NCBI RefSeq assembly: GCF_003345295.1
Contig: NZ_CP031056.1
Coordinates: forward strand, 1,364,001 to 1,428,000
Source of the DNA: Vibrio splendidus
GTDB taxonomy: Bacteria; Pseudomonadota; Gammaproteobacteria; Enterobacterales; Vibrionaceae
Direction: 5' to 3'
Length of the DNA: 64,000 nucleotides
The notes under the pieces were generated by a model, which was not told the origin of the DNA, made no database searches, and was given only the letters and a program-made list of their open reading frames with translations. Position numbers and translations under genes: made by a program. Shown here one piece after another: positions 37,408 through 47,172 of the stretch. Numbering within the stretch: the stretch's first letter is position 1; each line of letters begins with the position of its first letter.

Positions 37408-39131
37408 TGCGTTTGCTCCTGTTTTGATGCCTGTTCCTGTTTTGGTGTCTGTTCGATAGAAGGTGCAGGGTCTCTTAATTGAATTTGGAACTTGGACTTT
37501 AAGAAGAACTTAGGGTCCGCTTCCACTCGCTTCAACCACTTGTCGGCAAGTTCTTGGCTGCCCAAAATTTCATTGGCATTAAGCGTTTCCTTGAGCATCA
37601 ATTCCGCTACCGTTTCTTCTTCAGCGCCATCACCCGTTCGCGGCTGATCGTCTTCGAGTTCTAAAGACTCTTCAGGGCCATCTGTGGTTCCGGACTGACT
37701 TTCACTGGTTCGGTTTACCTCTTCGACAATCCCGCTAAGCACTGCAAGGTTATTTTCCACATCCGTTCTTAGTTCTGGTGAAAGATCCTCTTTCTCGCTT
37801 AGGGATTTCAGAAGGTCTCGCGCCGCAAGATATTCACGCTGTCTGGCTAACGCACTCGCCGCGTTGTATAAACCGAGGTCAGTTTTGGTTTGCAGGAATG
37901 CACTGTGAGCGAGCTTAAAATCACGAGCATAGTAGTAAGCCGCGCCTTTTCTCATTGGGTCAGTAAAATGTTTGGCAGCTTGAAGATATTCTTTCTGATT
38001 CAACAGACGTTGACCTTGTTGGTCAGGCGTTAGCCATAAGTCCCACCACCATTGAGCGGTCTTATCCCAAGCCGTAACCGACTCCACCACAATTGGTTTC
38101 TCTGCGGTTAGGTTGACGGTTTTCGCCAAAGTGCTTGGTGAATACAGGCTGCCCGAAATCACTAGACCAACGACACACCACTGCACCAACCACCCTTTTC
38201 TGAACCATAGCAACATAATGAAAGCCATTAGAATAAGCAGTCCATAGCCCATGTCTTTCCAAGGCATTGAAGATTCGCCGTTGAGCTGCATGTTTCTTTC
38301 AACCGCTCTGTTCAGTTGTTGGATATCCGAATCATCAACGGTCACCTCAATCACTCGTCCACCCGTCTTACTCGCTAAGTTACGCAGTGAATCTAGGTCG
38401 ACTGGGTTATCGCTCACTACATTACTGTTTCCTGCGGCTAGAATGAGCAACTGATACGGATTGTCGTTAAAGAAACTCTCGTACGCCCTAATGGTACTTG
38501 GGTTTACACCATCTGATACCAACAGTACAGAAGAGCCTAATTCACTAGACAGTTGTTGATTGATCAATGGCAGGGCTTCTTCTGCTGACTTACCTGATAC
38601 CGGCATGATATCGGGTGTGATAGCCGCTAGAAACGGTTCGAATACCTTGCTGTCTTGAGTGACGGGCATCGCGACGTGTGCGCTGCCTGCGTAAACCACT
38701 AAGCCCGTATTACCGCCTTTGCGAGCTGCTAATAAGTCTCTAATCTTCTGCTTAGATCGTTCCAAGCGACTCGGTGGTAAGTCTTTAGCGAGCATAGATT
38801 CACTGTTATCAAGCACAACCAACATCGACGCTTTGTCTTCACCAAAAGGCGAAGCCTCACGCTGCCATGTTGGGCCAGAACAGATAATGATGGCGATAGT
38901 TACAATCACCACCAATAGCTTCAATGGTAGCTGCTTACGCCAGCCTGTTTCGCCAATCGTCAATGCATCACGTAAGTGTGCAGGTAGAATGTCTTTCCAC
39001 GTTGGTTTGGTCTCTTCTCTCCAACGAACCCATAGCAGGAAGAACATCGGAATAAAGGCCAACAACCACAAAGGTCGGATAAAATGAAACTGGGTAAAGA
39101 ACTGTTGCAGAGTGAGAGAATCAGGCATCAT
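37404..39131 (-). CDS. VWA-TPR membrane protein (BatB/BatC-like)
   Basis: 575 residues: membrane segments at about 18-35, 68-85, 295-312 and 318-335. A von Willebrand factor A domain carries the MIDAS motif DNSESM (about 107-112). A TPR region (about 375-465) follows, then an acidic, Gln-rich tail ending in repeated KQEQ. BatB (VWA) and BatC (TPR) seem fused in one chain, as in many gammaproteobacteria. The second Met (39128) is better spaced from the GGAG site. It overlaps the upstream VWA gene by 11 bases. It presumably pairs with the MoxR ATPase, as MoxR and VWA proteins act together in metal-dependent assembly of target proteins. Confidence 0.9.
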   Translation of the reverse strand: MMPDSLTLQQFFTQFHFIRPLWLLAFIPMFFLLWVRWREETKPTWKDILPAHLRDALTIGETGWRKQLPLKLLVVIVTIAIIICSGPTWQREASPFGEDKASMLVVLDNSESMLAKDLPPSRLERSKQKIRDLLAARKGGNTGLVVYAGSAHVAMPVTQDSKVFEPFLAAITPDIMPVSGKSAEEALPLINQQLSSELGSSVLLVSDGVNPSTIRAYESFFNDNPYQLLILAAGNSNVVSDNPVDLDSLRNLASKTGGRVIEVTVDDSDIQQLNRAVERNMQLNGESSMPWKDMGYGLLILMAFIMLLWFRKGWLVQWCVVGLVISGSLYSPSTLAKTVNLTAEKPIVVESVTAWDKTAQWWWDLWLTPDQQGQRLLNQKEYLQAAKHFTDPMRKGAAYYYARDFKLAHSAFLQTKTDLGLYNAASALARQREYLAARDLLKSLSEKEDLSPELRTDVENNLAVLSGIVEEVNRTSESQSGTTDGPEESLELEDDQPRTGDGAEEETVAELMLKETLNANEILGSQELADKWLKRVEADPKFFLKSKFQIQLRDPAPSIEQTPKQEQASKQEQTQ

Positions 39132-40200
39132 CCTCTCCTTTCAATTTTTTAGTTTTAGAAGTCAAAAGCGACCTTCTACGTAAAGTCGCCAGACTAAAGG
39201 CAGTCAGATACATCACAACAACAATCGCCATTAAGTAATGGTGCAGCCCCTGTTTAGGACGATAAGTGGTACTTTCATATAATTGTGGTTCTAGCTCACC
39301 AATCTGAGCGTAGGCTTTGGTCAGTTCGTCGCGGTTAAGCGCCTCAAAGGCTTCGCCACCAGACTCTTGAGCCACTCGTTTGATGGTTTCCATATCCAAA
39401 GCCACTTCACCAACGGTTTGTGGGTCACCCATGGCGATCACGTGAATACGAACGCCTTTCGCCTTCGCAACTTTGGCTGCATCAATCGGTTCAACAAAGC
39501 TTCCCGTATCATTACCGTCGGTTAATACGATCACGACCTTCTCTTTTTCGTTGACATCAACACTTGAATCTTGAGTGGCGGCACTTTGCTTTTCGCTTTG
39601 TTCAAACACCTTAATCGCCAAGCCAATTGCATCACCTAAGTGCGTGCTTTGCCCTGCCATCGCGACATCGGTTTGATTAAGCAGTTCAAGCCACACATCT
39701 TGGTCAGCTGTAAACGGTGTTTGTACAAACGCTGCATCACCAAAAAGAATCAAACCGAGTCGGTCCCCTTTTCGGGTAGTCGCAAAATCAGCCAGCACTT
39801 CTTTGGTCGCGTCCAAACGAGATATTTTATCGCCGCGCTTAGAGGTAAAGTCTTGTTCTGCCATTGAGCCAGATAAATCGACCACGACCATCACATCACG
39901 ACCTAATTGTTCACGAACTTGTGGCTCTCCTAAGATGGTTGGTTTAGCTAACGCGCAAACCACGAGTACCCAAGTAATAATGAGTGTGGTTCGTTGCCAC
40001 CAGCTTGGTGTTAGCTGGCTTGCCCCTTCAGACGGTGCTTCACCTATCGCTTCAACCAATTCACTGAAAAATGGCACCTTGATGGCCATTTGTTTGGTGC
40101 GATAAGCAGGCACTGCAAAGTAGACCAACAAAGGCAGAGGTAACGCGATAAACCACAGCGGATGCGCAAATTCAAAGCTGGAAGATAAAACATCAAACAT
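39121..40200 (-). CDS. VWA-domain membrane protein (BatA-like)
   Basis: 359 residues from ATG 40200, which has GAGGGG upstream; a longer TTG frame starts at 40215. Two N-terminal membrane segments (about 15-32 and 70-88) are followed by a VWA domain with intact MIDAS (VVDLSGSM, then the later TDGND) and a C-terminal membrane segment. It overlaps the upstream DUF4381 gene by eight bases and the downstream VWA/TPR gene by 11. It corresponds to BatA of the MoxR/Bat clusters. Confidence 0.92.
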   Translation of the reverse strand: MFDVLSSSFEFAHPLWFIALPLPLLVYFAVPAYRTKQMAIKVPFFSELVEAIGEAPSEGASQLTPSWWQRTTLIITWVLVVCALAKPTILGEPQVREQLGRDVMVVVDLSGSMAEQDFTSKRGDKISRLDATKEVLADFATTRKGDRLGLILFGDAAFVQTPFTADQDVWLELLNQTDVAMAGQSTHLGDAIGLAIKVFEQSEKQSAATQDSSVDVNEKEKVVIVLTDGNDTGSFVEPIDAAKVAKAKGVRIHVIAMGDPQTVGEVALDMETIKRVAQESGGEAFEALNRDELTKAYAQIGELEPQLYESTTYRPKQGLHHYLMAIVVVMYLTAFSLATLRRRSLLTSKTKKLKGEDDA

Positions 40201-40735
40201 TGTCTTGCCCCTCAACCGTTACCTTTACATTCGGCTTGTGAAGTTTTAGCCACATCATCGCGGTTTGAATTACCTCTAAACGCTGTTCAAAGCTCAAACG
40301 CACATTAGGGTCAATTAGGCTTTGCATCCATAATTCCGAAACTTCATCGGCAAAGAACGCATTGCTGTTTTCACTTGTGTTAGCGCTAACAGGCAGATAA
40401 GCGTTCAGACGGTTTACATAGGCTTTTCCAAACAGCTTTGCATTACTGCTGTCTAGGTAACGAAGTACCACTTTGAGGACTTTAAAGGTTCGTTCAGTTG
40501 AGTTCTTGTCTCTTGCATCCAATACCATGAGCTCTTGAAGCGCTTCTTTTCGATATCGGTTATTCCACCACCTTAGCGACAAACGGTAAGCCAAATAAAA
40601 AGCGCCCAATAACAAGGCAACGCCGAGGATCTTCCAGCCGATCGTTTGGGGAACCCAGCTCACGCTCTCGGGAATGGCGACATCATGTAGGTCGCGAAGG
40701 ATATAAGTACTTGGAGGCGTATGTTCAACGGCCAT
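40193..40735 (-). CDS. DUF4381 membrane protein
   Basis: 180 residues: a short leader with LRDLHDVAIPESVSWVPQTIGW, a membrane segment (about 35-52), and a basic cytoplasmic helical domain containing LMVLDARD, VVLRYLD and LSFEQRLEVIQTAMMWLK. This is the DUF4381 pattern found between DUF58 and VWA genes in MoxR operons. It starts one base after the DUF58 stop and overlaps the VWA gene. Function unknown; likely a membrane component of the complex. Confidence 0.87.
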   Translation of the reverse strand: MAVEHTPPSTYILRDLHDVAIPESVSWVPQTIGWKILGVALLLGAFYLAYRLSLRWWNNRYRKEALQELMVLDARDKNSTERTFKVLKVVLRYLDSSNAKLFGKAYVNRLNAYLPVSANTSENSNAFFADEVSELWMQSLIDPNVRLSFEQRLEVIQTAMMWLKLHKPNVKVTVEGQDNV

Positions 40736-41698
40736 CTAGCGCCCTCCCACTAACTTTTGAAGCTGTGAAATATGATGACCAGATGTGTCTAATTCGATAT
40801 AAGGGAGGTTTTTCATCGCCATCAATTTAGCAAGAGATTGTTTTTGGAGTGCCGCTTTTTGAGCAAGGCTCTCGCTCGCAAGGTTGACCTTAGATTGGCT
40901 ATCAAGATTAAGTTGAAAGCGACCATCACCCACCACCCAATTTGCGCTCGCAAGATCATGAGGCAGTGATTGTTCTAATGGATCAGTCACCATAATGGCT
41001 AGGATGTCATTGTGTTGTTGCAGTTGCTTTAATCGATCAAGGTGCTGCTCTTGACAGTCACGCCAGTCACTAATAAAAATTAAGGTCGACTGCTTGAGTC
41101 TCATTCGTTTTATCAGTTCAATCCACTGATTAAACCCAACACCCTCGCTGTCACTCACACTCACGTCTAAGCTTTGATTAGCCTTGGTAAGATGCTTTAA
41201 CTGAGCCAATAAATCAGACTGTGAACGTTGTGCTTTGGTATGAAAGAGCTTTTGATGTGAGGCTAAAACAAAGCCGACACGGTCACCATCTTTCAGCACT
41301 CGCCATCCACACAATGCAGCGACTTCGGCGGCCACAACGGATTTCATGGTGTTTTGAGAGGCAAAGAACATCGAACTGCGCTGATCGACACAGATCATCA
41401 CATTACGGTCTTTCTCTTCGGTATAGCTGCGAACATGAGGCTTCCCCGTTCGCATTGTCACTTTCCAATCGAGATTACGGATATCATCACCCAATTGGTA
41501 ATGACGTAATTCTTCGAAGTTCAAACCACGACCACGGAACAGAGAATTATGTCGACCCGACAGTACACTGCCCGCCTTAAGATGAGGCAACAGAGAAAAT
41601 GACTCAGCTTGAGTCTGAATTCGCACTAACCTTGAATAGTCACAGTACAATCGTGGATCAAGGCCTTGCGGTTTGGGAGCTTGTGTTGGCTTCGCCAT
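40736..41698 (-). CDS. DUF58 protein
   Basis: 320 residues with the DUF58 signature: GSVLSGRHNSLFRGRGLNFEELRHY, then GDDIRNLDWKVTMRTGKPHVRSYTEEKDR. A VWA-like fold follows with the modified metal site DQRSSM. It is cytoplasmic with no membrane segment. It lies 12 bases after the MoxR gene, the standard partner order. DUF58 proteins probably act as MoxR adaptors or substrates. Confidence 0.92.
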   Translation of the reverse strand: MAKPTQAPKPQGLDPRLYCDYSRLVRIQTQAESFSLLPHLKAGSVLSGRHNSLFRGRGLNFEELRHYQLGDDIRNLDWKVTMRTGKPHVRSYTEEKDRNVMICVDQRSSMFFASQNTMKSVVAAEVAALCGWRVLKDGDRVGFVLASHQKLFHTKAQRSQSDLLAQLKHLTKANQSLDVSVSDSEGVGFNQWIELIKRMRLKQSTLIFISDWRDCQEQHLDRLKQLQQHNDILAIMVTDPLEQSLPHDLASANWVVGDGRFQLNLDSQSKVNLASESLAQKAALQKQSLAKLMAMKNLPYIELDTSGHHISQLQKLVGGR

Positions 41699-41710
41699 GA
41701 CGCCCCCTCG

Positions 41711-42694
41711 TTATCCGATCTCAACATTATCAAGCAGCTCTTCAACCACTCGTTGATGGTTCACACCATCAGCCAATGCGTCATAAGACAATGAGAATCG
41801 ATGACCTAATACGGTGGGTAGCATGGCACGTACATCGTCTAATGTGACGTGGTCACGCCCTTGTAGCCAAGCATAAGCGCGAGCACATTTATCCAAGGAG
41901 ATTGACGCTCGTGGGCTTGAACCAATCTCAATCCATTTAGACAAGTTTGATTCAGGGTAACGCTCTGGCTTACGAGTCGCCATCACCAAGGCCACAATGT
42001 AGTTTTCGACTAAATCAGAAACCGCAATATCAGGAAGTTGGCGGCGCGCTTCAAGCACTAATTCAGGTTCAATATGCTGCGGAGTTATAAGCTCTGAACT
42101 CGTCTCGCTACCGAGTTCCTCACTGCGCACAAGTCGAATGATGTCGCGTTCAGCTTCATCTTCTGGATAGTCGACCGTCACTTTCATAATGAAACGGTCC
42201 ATTTGTGCTTCAGGCAGTGGATACGTACCTTCTTGCTCTACTGGGTTTTGAGTGGCTAGCACCATGAATAGATCTGGCAGAATATGAGTTTGACCGCCTA
42301 CGGTTATCGTCCCTTCCGCCATGGCTTCAAGCAGTGCCGCTTGCACCTTCGCTGGAGCACGGTTCACTTCATCGGCCAGAACAATGCTATTAAAAATGGG
42401 ACCCGGTTGGAAATGCAGTTGAGGTTTACCATCTAGCTCTTGATACACTTCAGTACCCGTTACATCTGATGGCAGCAGGTCAGGCGTAAACTGAATTCGA
42501 CCAAAACTGGTGTTCAGTAGGTTCGCCAGCGATTTCACTGAACGAGTTTTCGCTGTACCGGGAAGTCCCTCTAAAAGCACATGCCCATTAGTCAATAACC
42601 CTATCACCAGAGCCCGAACGACGTGGCTCTGGCCGATAACACTTTTCTCTGTTTGTTCAATCAGTTGGTTTATTGCTTGTTGCGCATGGTTCAT
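41711..42694 (-). CDS. MoxR-family AAA+ ATPase
   Basis: 327 residues. Walker A GLPGTAKT (about 42-49), Walker B IVLADEVNRA, sensor motif LATQNPVEQEGTYPLPEAQMDRF, and a C-terminal lid with SPRASISLDKCARAYA all fit MoxR. MoxR ATPases work with VWA proteins as chaperones for maturation or metal insertion of protein complexes. It is the first gene of the six-gene operon. A 17-base palindrome lies 50 bases upstream. The octaheme cytochrome gene ends 96 bases upstream in the same direction. Confidence 0.95.
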   Translation of the reverse strand: MNHAQQAINQLIEQTEKSVIGQSHVVRALVIGLLTNGHVLLEGLPGTAKTRSVKSLANLLNTSFGRIQFTPDLLPSDVTGTEVYQELDGKPQLHFQPGPIFNSIVLADEVNRAPAKVQAALLEAMAEGTITVGGQTHILPDLFMVLATQNPVEQEGTYPLPEAQMDRFIMKVTVDYPEDEAERDIIRLVRSEELGSETSSELITPQHIEPELVLEARRQLPDIAVSDLVENYIVALVMATRKPERYPESNLSKWIEIGSSPRASISLDKCARAYAWLQGRDHVTLDDVRAMLPTVLGHRFSLSYDALADGVNHQRVVEELLDNVEIG

Positions 42695-42743
42695 AGGTCT
42701 TCCCTTAATTCAATCTGGCTGTGAACATCCTACTCATAAGCTC

Positions 42744-42760
42744 TATAACTATTAGTTATA
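42744..42760. promoter_or_regulatory. 17-base palindrome upstream of the MoxR operon
   Basis: TATAACTA-T-TAGTTATA is a perfect inverted repeat 50 bases before the MoxR start codon, a plausible operator position. A 14-of-17 match lies upstream of the sulfatase at 47286, and a weaker one between the maturase and lipoprotein genes. Confidence 0.45.
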
Positions 42761-42789
42761 TACACCATAGCCACGTCAAGTCTGGTGCT

Positions 42790-45198
42790 TTATTTCAGCA
42801 TAGCTTTCAATTGGTTAATGGCTTCCGGTGGTGCCACCTTACTCAATGATGAAATACATTGCTCAAATGCTTTTGGTACACCCGGTTTCTGGTAATTTCG
42901 AGCCAAAATCTCACACTGTGCATACAAGTGTTGTGGGTTACGGCTAAATTGGTAAGCCTTGTTCAGCGATTTACTTGCAGCAAGCACATCAGACTTCTCT
43001 AAAGCCAAGCCGTACACATACCAATATTGTGGGTCAGTTTGCGCTGTTTCAGCTGCTTGTTTTAGGTAGTCGGTTGCTTGGTCGTAATCTTTCACACGAA
43101 GCAAAGATAAGCCTGCACTGTATGGTAATACACTCGATTTTGGTTGCGCTTGAATACCTTGTTTCAATGTCGAAAATGCCTTTGGTTCATCACCAAGTGC
43201 ACGATACAAGTCGGCCAAGTTGGCGTAGCTGTTTTCGAAGTAAGGTTCAATTTTGATAGCACCTTGATAGAACTCTATCGCTTTTTGATGCTGCCCTAAA
43301 TCTCGATAAACGTTACCTAAATTAGTACGACCAAACCCTCTGTCAGCATTGAAGCGTTGTATCTCGATGTACTCTTCTAATGTTGGCTTGATTTGATCTT
43401 TCTGTAGAGGATTCATTTCCCCCCAATAACGCACTAATGCACCTGCGGTTTCTGAACGAATCGACAATACAGGGTCAGTTAATAGTGGTTCGAGAATTTG
43501 CCAGCGGTCGCTAAATGAGAATCCAGATGAACCTACCACGGCCCCTAAACGAATCATCTCATTATCGTGTTTAACTGCTCTGGCAAGTGAGATAAGTGTG
43601 TTCTTGCCCGTGTTACCACCTAAGCGTTCTAAGCTCGATGCACGAATAATATTGCTCAGACTCGAATCCTGAGCAGAATAAGCCAATGCATCTTCGGCCC
43701 CTCTGTGCCCTATTGAATCGGCATAAAAGGCGACGGCAAAATGCTGTTGATTACGATACCTAGAATCCGGGAACCATTCGCTAATCTGCTTATCGGCCCA
43801 CTGGTCGGTTTGATCTTCATGACAACTGGTACACACGTTAGGTGTTTTTATATGTTGGCTAACATCAGGACGCGGGATGTGCCAACTGTGGTCGCGTCTT
43901 GGGTCGACCTCCATGTAAGTCGTCTCAGGCATGTGACAAGTCGTACATTGTGAAGCTTCGGTATTCGCCTCGTGGAAGGTGTGCTTTTCAGGCGTGTACT
44001 CTGATGCAATGTGACATTGGCTACACACCGCTTCTTCGGCAATTTTTAGTTCAGCGGTATGTGGATCGTGACAGTTAGTACATGTGACGCCTTTTTCAGC
44101 CATCATTGATTGCAAGAAAGATCCGTAAACATAATCTTCATCGTAGATTTGACCATCGTTATGGTAAAGCTCAGGAGTAATCAAGCTCAAACGATACTTA
44201 TCGAAGAATGAACCGTTCACGTGGTCACCCGTTTCATTTAACTGAGTACGTCGGCTGTGGCATTGAGCACAGGTTTGAACTTGGTTAGTATGGATGATGT
44301 CTTTTGGTTGCAGGGTTGAGTTGCCCTCTTGGTAAACCCATTCTTTCACCGACTTCGACAAGTCGCGATCAAAGCCATAATGTGACGAGACTTGAGCATC
44401 CTTTCCGCCGTTGGCTTTTGCTAGCTGGGCTTGTTTAACGTGCTCGCTTGCAGGGCCATGACAGGCTTCACAACCGACATTAATCTCAGACCAAGTAGTG
44501 TTATAGGTATTACTCGCGCTGTCGTAGTTTTTCTCTAGATTCGTTGAGTGGCAATCGGCACACATGAAGTTCCAGTTTTGACCGCTATTGGTCCAGTAGA
44601 ATTCATCAGTGTTGGTGGTATCCGGGTAGAGGTTAAACCAGCGTTGACCGCCTTCGCCCTCAGTGCGAGAGTCCCAAGCGAAAGGAATCAACTGTACTCG
44701 ACCGTCTTCAAACTCAACCATGTACTGTTGTAATGGTTCAAAGGCAAAGGTATAGCTGATTTTGTAATCTTTGAATTGCCCGTCTGGGCCTTCGATATTG
44801 ACCCAGAACTCTTCACCCTTGCGAAAAAATCGGGTGGGTTTACCGCCATGAGTGACCGTTTGATCGTTGAAATCGCCTAATACAGATTCATCTGTAGCGT
44901 GTTTCATCGCCATGTCATGATGAGAGCCCTGCCACGCTTCGACTTCTTCACTATGACAATCAACACAAGCTTCCGATCCAACATAGGTGGCTTTAGAGCC
45001 GATAGGTAAAACATCAGAGCTAGCGTGTGAAGCTACAGAACTGAGTTTTGAAGTCTCAGTGTTGCTATTAGGAGCTTGCTCGTTGGCATAGGTGCTCAAA
45101 CTGAACAGCGACAACATAAGTGGAGACAAGATTACGGATAATACTGCGACTCTCTGGTGTTTCAATCCGTTCACTAGCGAGCACAACCATGCAGACAT
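42790..45198 (-). CDS. Octaheme cytochrome c with HEAT and TPR repeats
   Basis: 802 residues with an N-terminal signal (hydrophobic segment about 18-37, ends TYANEQ). Eight CXXCH heme-binding motifs are visible in order: CVDCH, CADCH, CEACH, CAQCH, CTNCH, CSQCH, CTTCH and CTSCH. The C-terminal ~300 residues are HEAT-like, then TPR repeats (NLGNVYRDLGQHQKAIEFYQGAI). The heme part resembles multiheme cytochromes related to c554/NrfA-type electron carriers, but the reaction is unknown. It is likely periplasmic. AAGGA precedes the start. The C-terminal half is closely matched by the heme-less protein at 24.7-25.8 kb. It lies between the MoxR operon and a sulfatase in the same orientation. Confidence 0.92.
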   Translation of the reverse strand: MSAWLCSLVNGLKHQRVAVLSVILSPLMLSLFSLSTYANEQAPNSNTETSKLSSVASHASSDVLPIGSKATYVGSEACVDCHSEEVEAWQGSHHDMAMKHATDESVLGDFNDQTVTHGGKPTRFFRKGEEFWVNIEGPDGQFKDYKISYTFAFEPLQQYMVEFEDGRVQLIPFAWDSRTEGEGGQRWFNLYPDTTNTDEFYWTNSGQNWNFMCADCHSTNLEKNYDSASNTYNTTWSEINVGCEACHGPASEHVKQAQLAKANGGKDAQVSSHYGFDRDLSKSVKEWVYQEGNSTLQPKDIIHTNQVQTCAQCHSRRTQLNETGDHVNGSFFDKYRLSLITPELYHNDGQIYDEDYVYGSFLQSMMAEKGVTCTNCHDPHTAELKIAEEAVCSQCHIASEYTPEKHTFHEANTEASQCTTCHMPETTYMEVDPRRDHSWHIPRPDVSQHIKTPNVCTSCHEDQTDQWADKQISEWFPDSRYRNQQHFAVAFYADSIGHRGAEDALAYSAQDSSLSNIIRASSLERLGGNTGKNTLISLARAVKHDNEMIRLGAVVGSSGFSFSDRWQILEPLLTDPVLSIRSETAGALVRYWGEMNPLQKDQIKPTLEEYIEIQRFNADRGFGRTNLGNVYRDLGQHQKAIEFYQGAIKIEPYFENSYANLADLYRALGDEPKAFSTLKQGIQAQPKSSVLPYSAGLSLLRVKDYDQATDYLKQAAETAQTDPQYWYVYGLALEKSDVLAASKSLNKAYQFSRNPQHLYAQCEILARNYQKPGVPKAFEQCISSLSKVAPPEAINQLKAMLK

Positions 45199-45335
45199 AA
45201 CATTCCTTGTTTTTATACATCCTTATGCTTACTAAGGTAGACGTAAAAACGACTAAAATACAATTATTTAGTGGCAATGAGCACGATAGTTGTGATTCAT
45301 ATTCACGACCGGGATTTACTCATCGATATGCGCAT

Positions 45336-45360
45336 AAAAAAAGAGCTCCTAGGAGCTCTT
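45336..45360 (-). terminator. Terminator of the minus-strand sulfatase
   Basis: AAGAGCTCCT and AGGAGCTCTT (45341-45360) form a perfect 20-base palindrome. On the minus strand it is followed by at least five further T. It lies 31 bases after the sulfatase stop codon. Confidence 0.88.
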
Positions 45361-45390
45361 TCGTGTTATCAGTTTAGCTAAGGCAATAGT

Positions 45391-46938
45391 TTACTTATTA
45401 TGGTTCTCTTGAAGTTTCTCCATAACCTGATCCAAGCTAAAGCTTGCTGCTTTTTGGCGTGGTGGGTATTCGGCAAACGTTTCTAAGAACTCGCCTACAT
45501 ACGCTTGCGCAGGAACGAACATATAAGCATGGTCTAACAACCAGTCATAATAGGTATTCGACGTAATATCTGCATTTTCGTATGGGTCCATACGCAGGTT
45601 AAACAGCTTAGGAAGACGTAACGTCACGAACGGTTCTGACCAAATCTGCATGGTGCCCGTTGCACGTTGCTCCATGAACACCGCTTTCCATTGGTTGTAA
45701 CGAAGCGCCGCTAAATCGCCATCGTCGGTAAAGTAGAAGATCTCTGAACGACGGCCTTTTTCTTCTTCACCCGTTAGGTAAGGAAGGAAGTTATAGCCAT
45801 CTAAGTGAACCTTAAACGTTTTATCACCAGCAGTATGACCTTTAAGTAGTTTCTCTTTGATTTGGTCATCACCAGCAGCGGCAACGAAGGTTGGCATCCA
45901 GTCCATGTGGTGCATGATTTCATTGGATACTGTTCCAGGTTCAATCTTACCAGGCCAACGGACCATTGCTGGTACACGGTATGCGCCTTCCCAGTTAGTG
46001 TTTTTCTCACCACGGAACGGGGTTGTACCCGCATCTGGCCAAGAGTTCATGTGTGGGCCGTTATCCGTTGAGTAGAAAACAATCGTGTTGTCTTTGATTC
46101 CCAACTCATCCACTTGCTTCAATAGTTGCCCAACGTGTCGATCGTGCTCAACCATACCATCAGCGTAGTTACCGACACCGGTCACACCTTTACTGTCGGC
46201 TTTCACGTGCGTTCTAAAGTGCATACGTGTTGCGTTCCACCAAACGAAGAATGGCTTGTCCGCTTTCACTGCGCGATCCATGAAATCAAGTGCCGCGTCT
46301 AGTGTTTCTTCATCGACCGTTTCCATACGCTTACGCGTCAGTGGACCCGTATCTTCAATCTTGCCATCAGCGAATGACTTAATGACACCACGCGGACCAA
46401 ACTTCTTACGAAACTCAGGATCGGTTGGGTAATCTTCATTCTCTGGCTCTTCTTCAGCATTCAGGTGGTAAAGGTTGCCAAAAAATTCGTCAAACCCGTG
46501 TGCTGTTGGAAGGAATTCATCTTTATCGCCAAGGTGATTTTTACCAAATTGACCTGTCATGTAACCCATAGGTTTTAGCATTTCTGCAATTGTCGCGTCT
46601 TCCGCTTGCAAGCCAATGTCCGCGCCCGGCAAACCTACTTTACTCAAACCCGTTCGTAATACACTTTGTCCCGTAATAAAGGTAGAGCGACCCGCAGTAC
46701 ACGATTGTTCAGCGTAATAATCGGTAAACATCATCCCTTCTTTGGCGATGCTATCAATATTAGGCGTTTTGTAACCCATTAAACCAAAGGTGTATGCGCT
46801 AACATTAGACTGTCCAATATCATCCCCCCAAATCACGAGAATATTTGGTTTTTCAGCTGCAAATGTGGTGGTGGAAGCCGCCATCATCGCCGTACCCAAA
46901 ATCGCTAAACGACGTTTAACGCCATATTTCGCTGTCAT
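45391..46938 (-). CDS. Periplasmic arylsulfatase, Cys type
   Basis: 515 residues from ATG 46938 (GAGG upstream); an upstream in-frame start at 46965 would add nine residues before the signal. Signal peptide ends TTFAAEKP. The S1-type sulfatase pattern is complete: IWGDDIG for metal binding, active-site CTAGR with Cys80 as the formylglycine precursor, GKNHLGD, YSTDNGPHMN and PAMVRWPG. A Cys rather than Ser precursor can be handled by the radical SAM maturase at 25.8 kb. It is divergent from, and similar to, the sulfatase at 47286. The natural substrate (algal sulfated polysaccharide or small aryl sulfate) cannot be told. Confidence 0.93.
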   Translation of the reverse strand: MTAKYGVKRRLAILGTAMMAASTTTFAAEKPNILVIWGDDIGQSNVSAYTFGLMGYKTPNIDSIAKEGMMFTDYYAEQSCTAGRSTFITGQSVLRTGLSKVGLPGADIGLQAEDATIAEMLKPMGYMTGQFGKNHLGDKDEFLPTAHGFDEFFGNLYHLNAEEEPENEDYPTDPEFRKKFGPRGVIKSFADGKIEDTGPLTRKRMETVDEETLDAALDFMDRAVKADKPFFVWWNATRMHFRTHVKADSKGVTGVGNYADGMVEHDRHVGQLLKQVDELGIKDNTIVFYSTDNGPHMNSWPDAGTTPFRGEKNTNWEGAYRVPAMVRWPGKIEPGTVSNEIMHHMDWMPTFVAAAGDDQIKEKLLKGHTAGDKTFKVHLDGYNFLPYLTGEEEKGRRSEIFYFTDDGDLAALRYNQWKAVFMEQRATGTMQIWSEPFVTLRLPKLFNLRMDPYENADITSNTYYDWLLDHAYMFVPAQAYVGEFLETFAEYPPRQKAASFSLDQVMEKLQENHNK

Positions 46939-47088
46939 AGAAACCTCTTCGTAAGTTATTTGCATCCTGCCCTACAACGTATAGTCCATTTTTTAAGCAT
47001 GCGCGAGGTTCGCTAAGCTATTAATCTTTTTGTCATTTTTTATTCAGATACAGGTGCAGAAGTTATCGATAAGGTTTACGGCGACAAA

Positions 47089-47104
47089 CATGATAAGGAT
47101 CACA
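47089..47104. promoter_or_regulatory. Candidate CRP-binding site
   Basis: CATGATAAGGATCACA; on the complement TGTGATCCTTATCATG. It matches the CRP consensus TGTGA-N6-TCACA at 8 of 10 positions. CRP control would fit a scavenging enzyme. Position is about 150 bases from either sulfatase start. Confidence 0.4.
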
Positions 47105-47172
47105 CATGTTATCTAAGGGTTTCTGGTAACCATCAGCCTAAATTCAATTTAATCAGCAAGTTAACCATGCAT

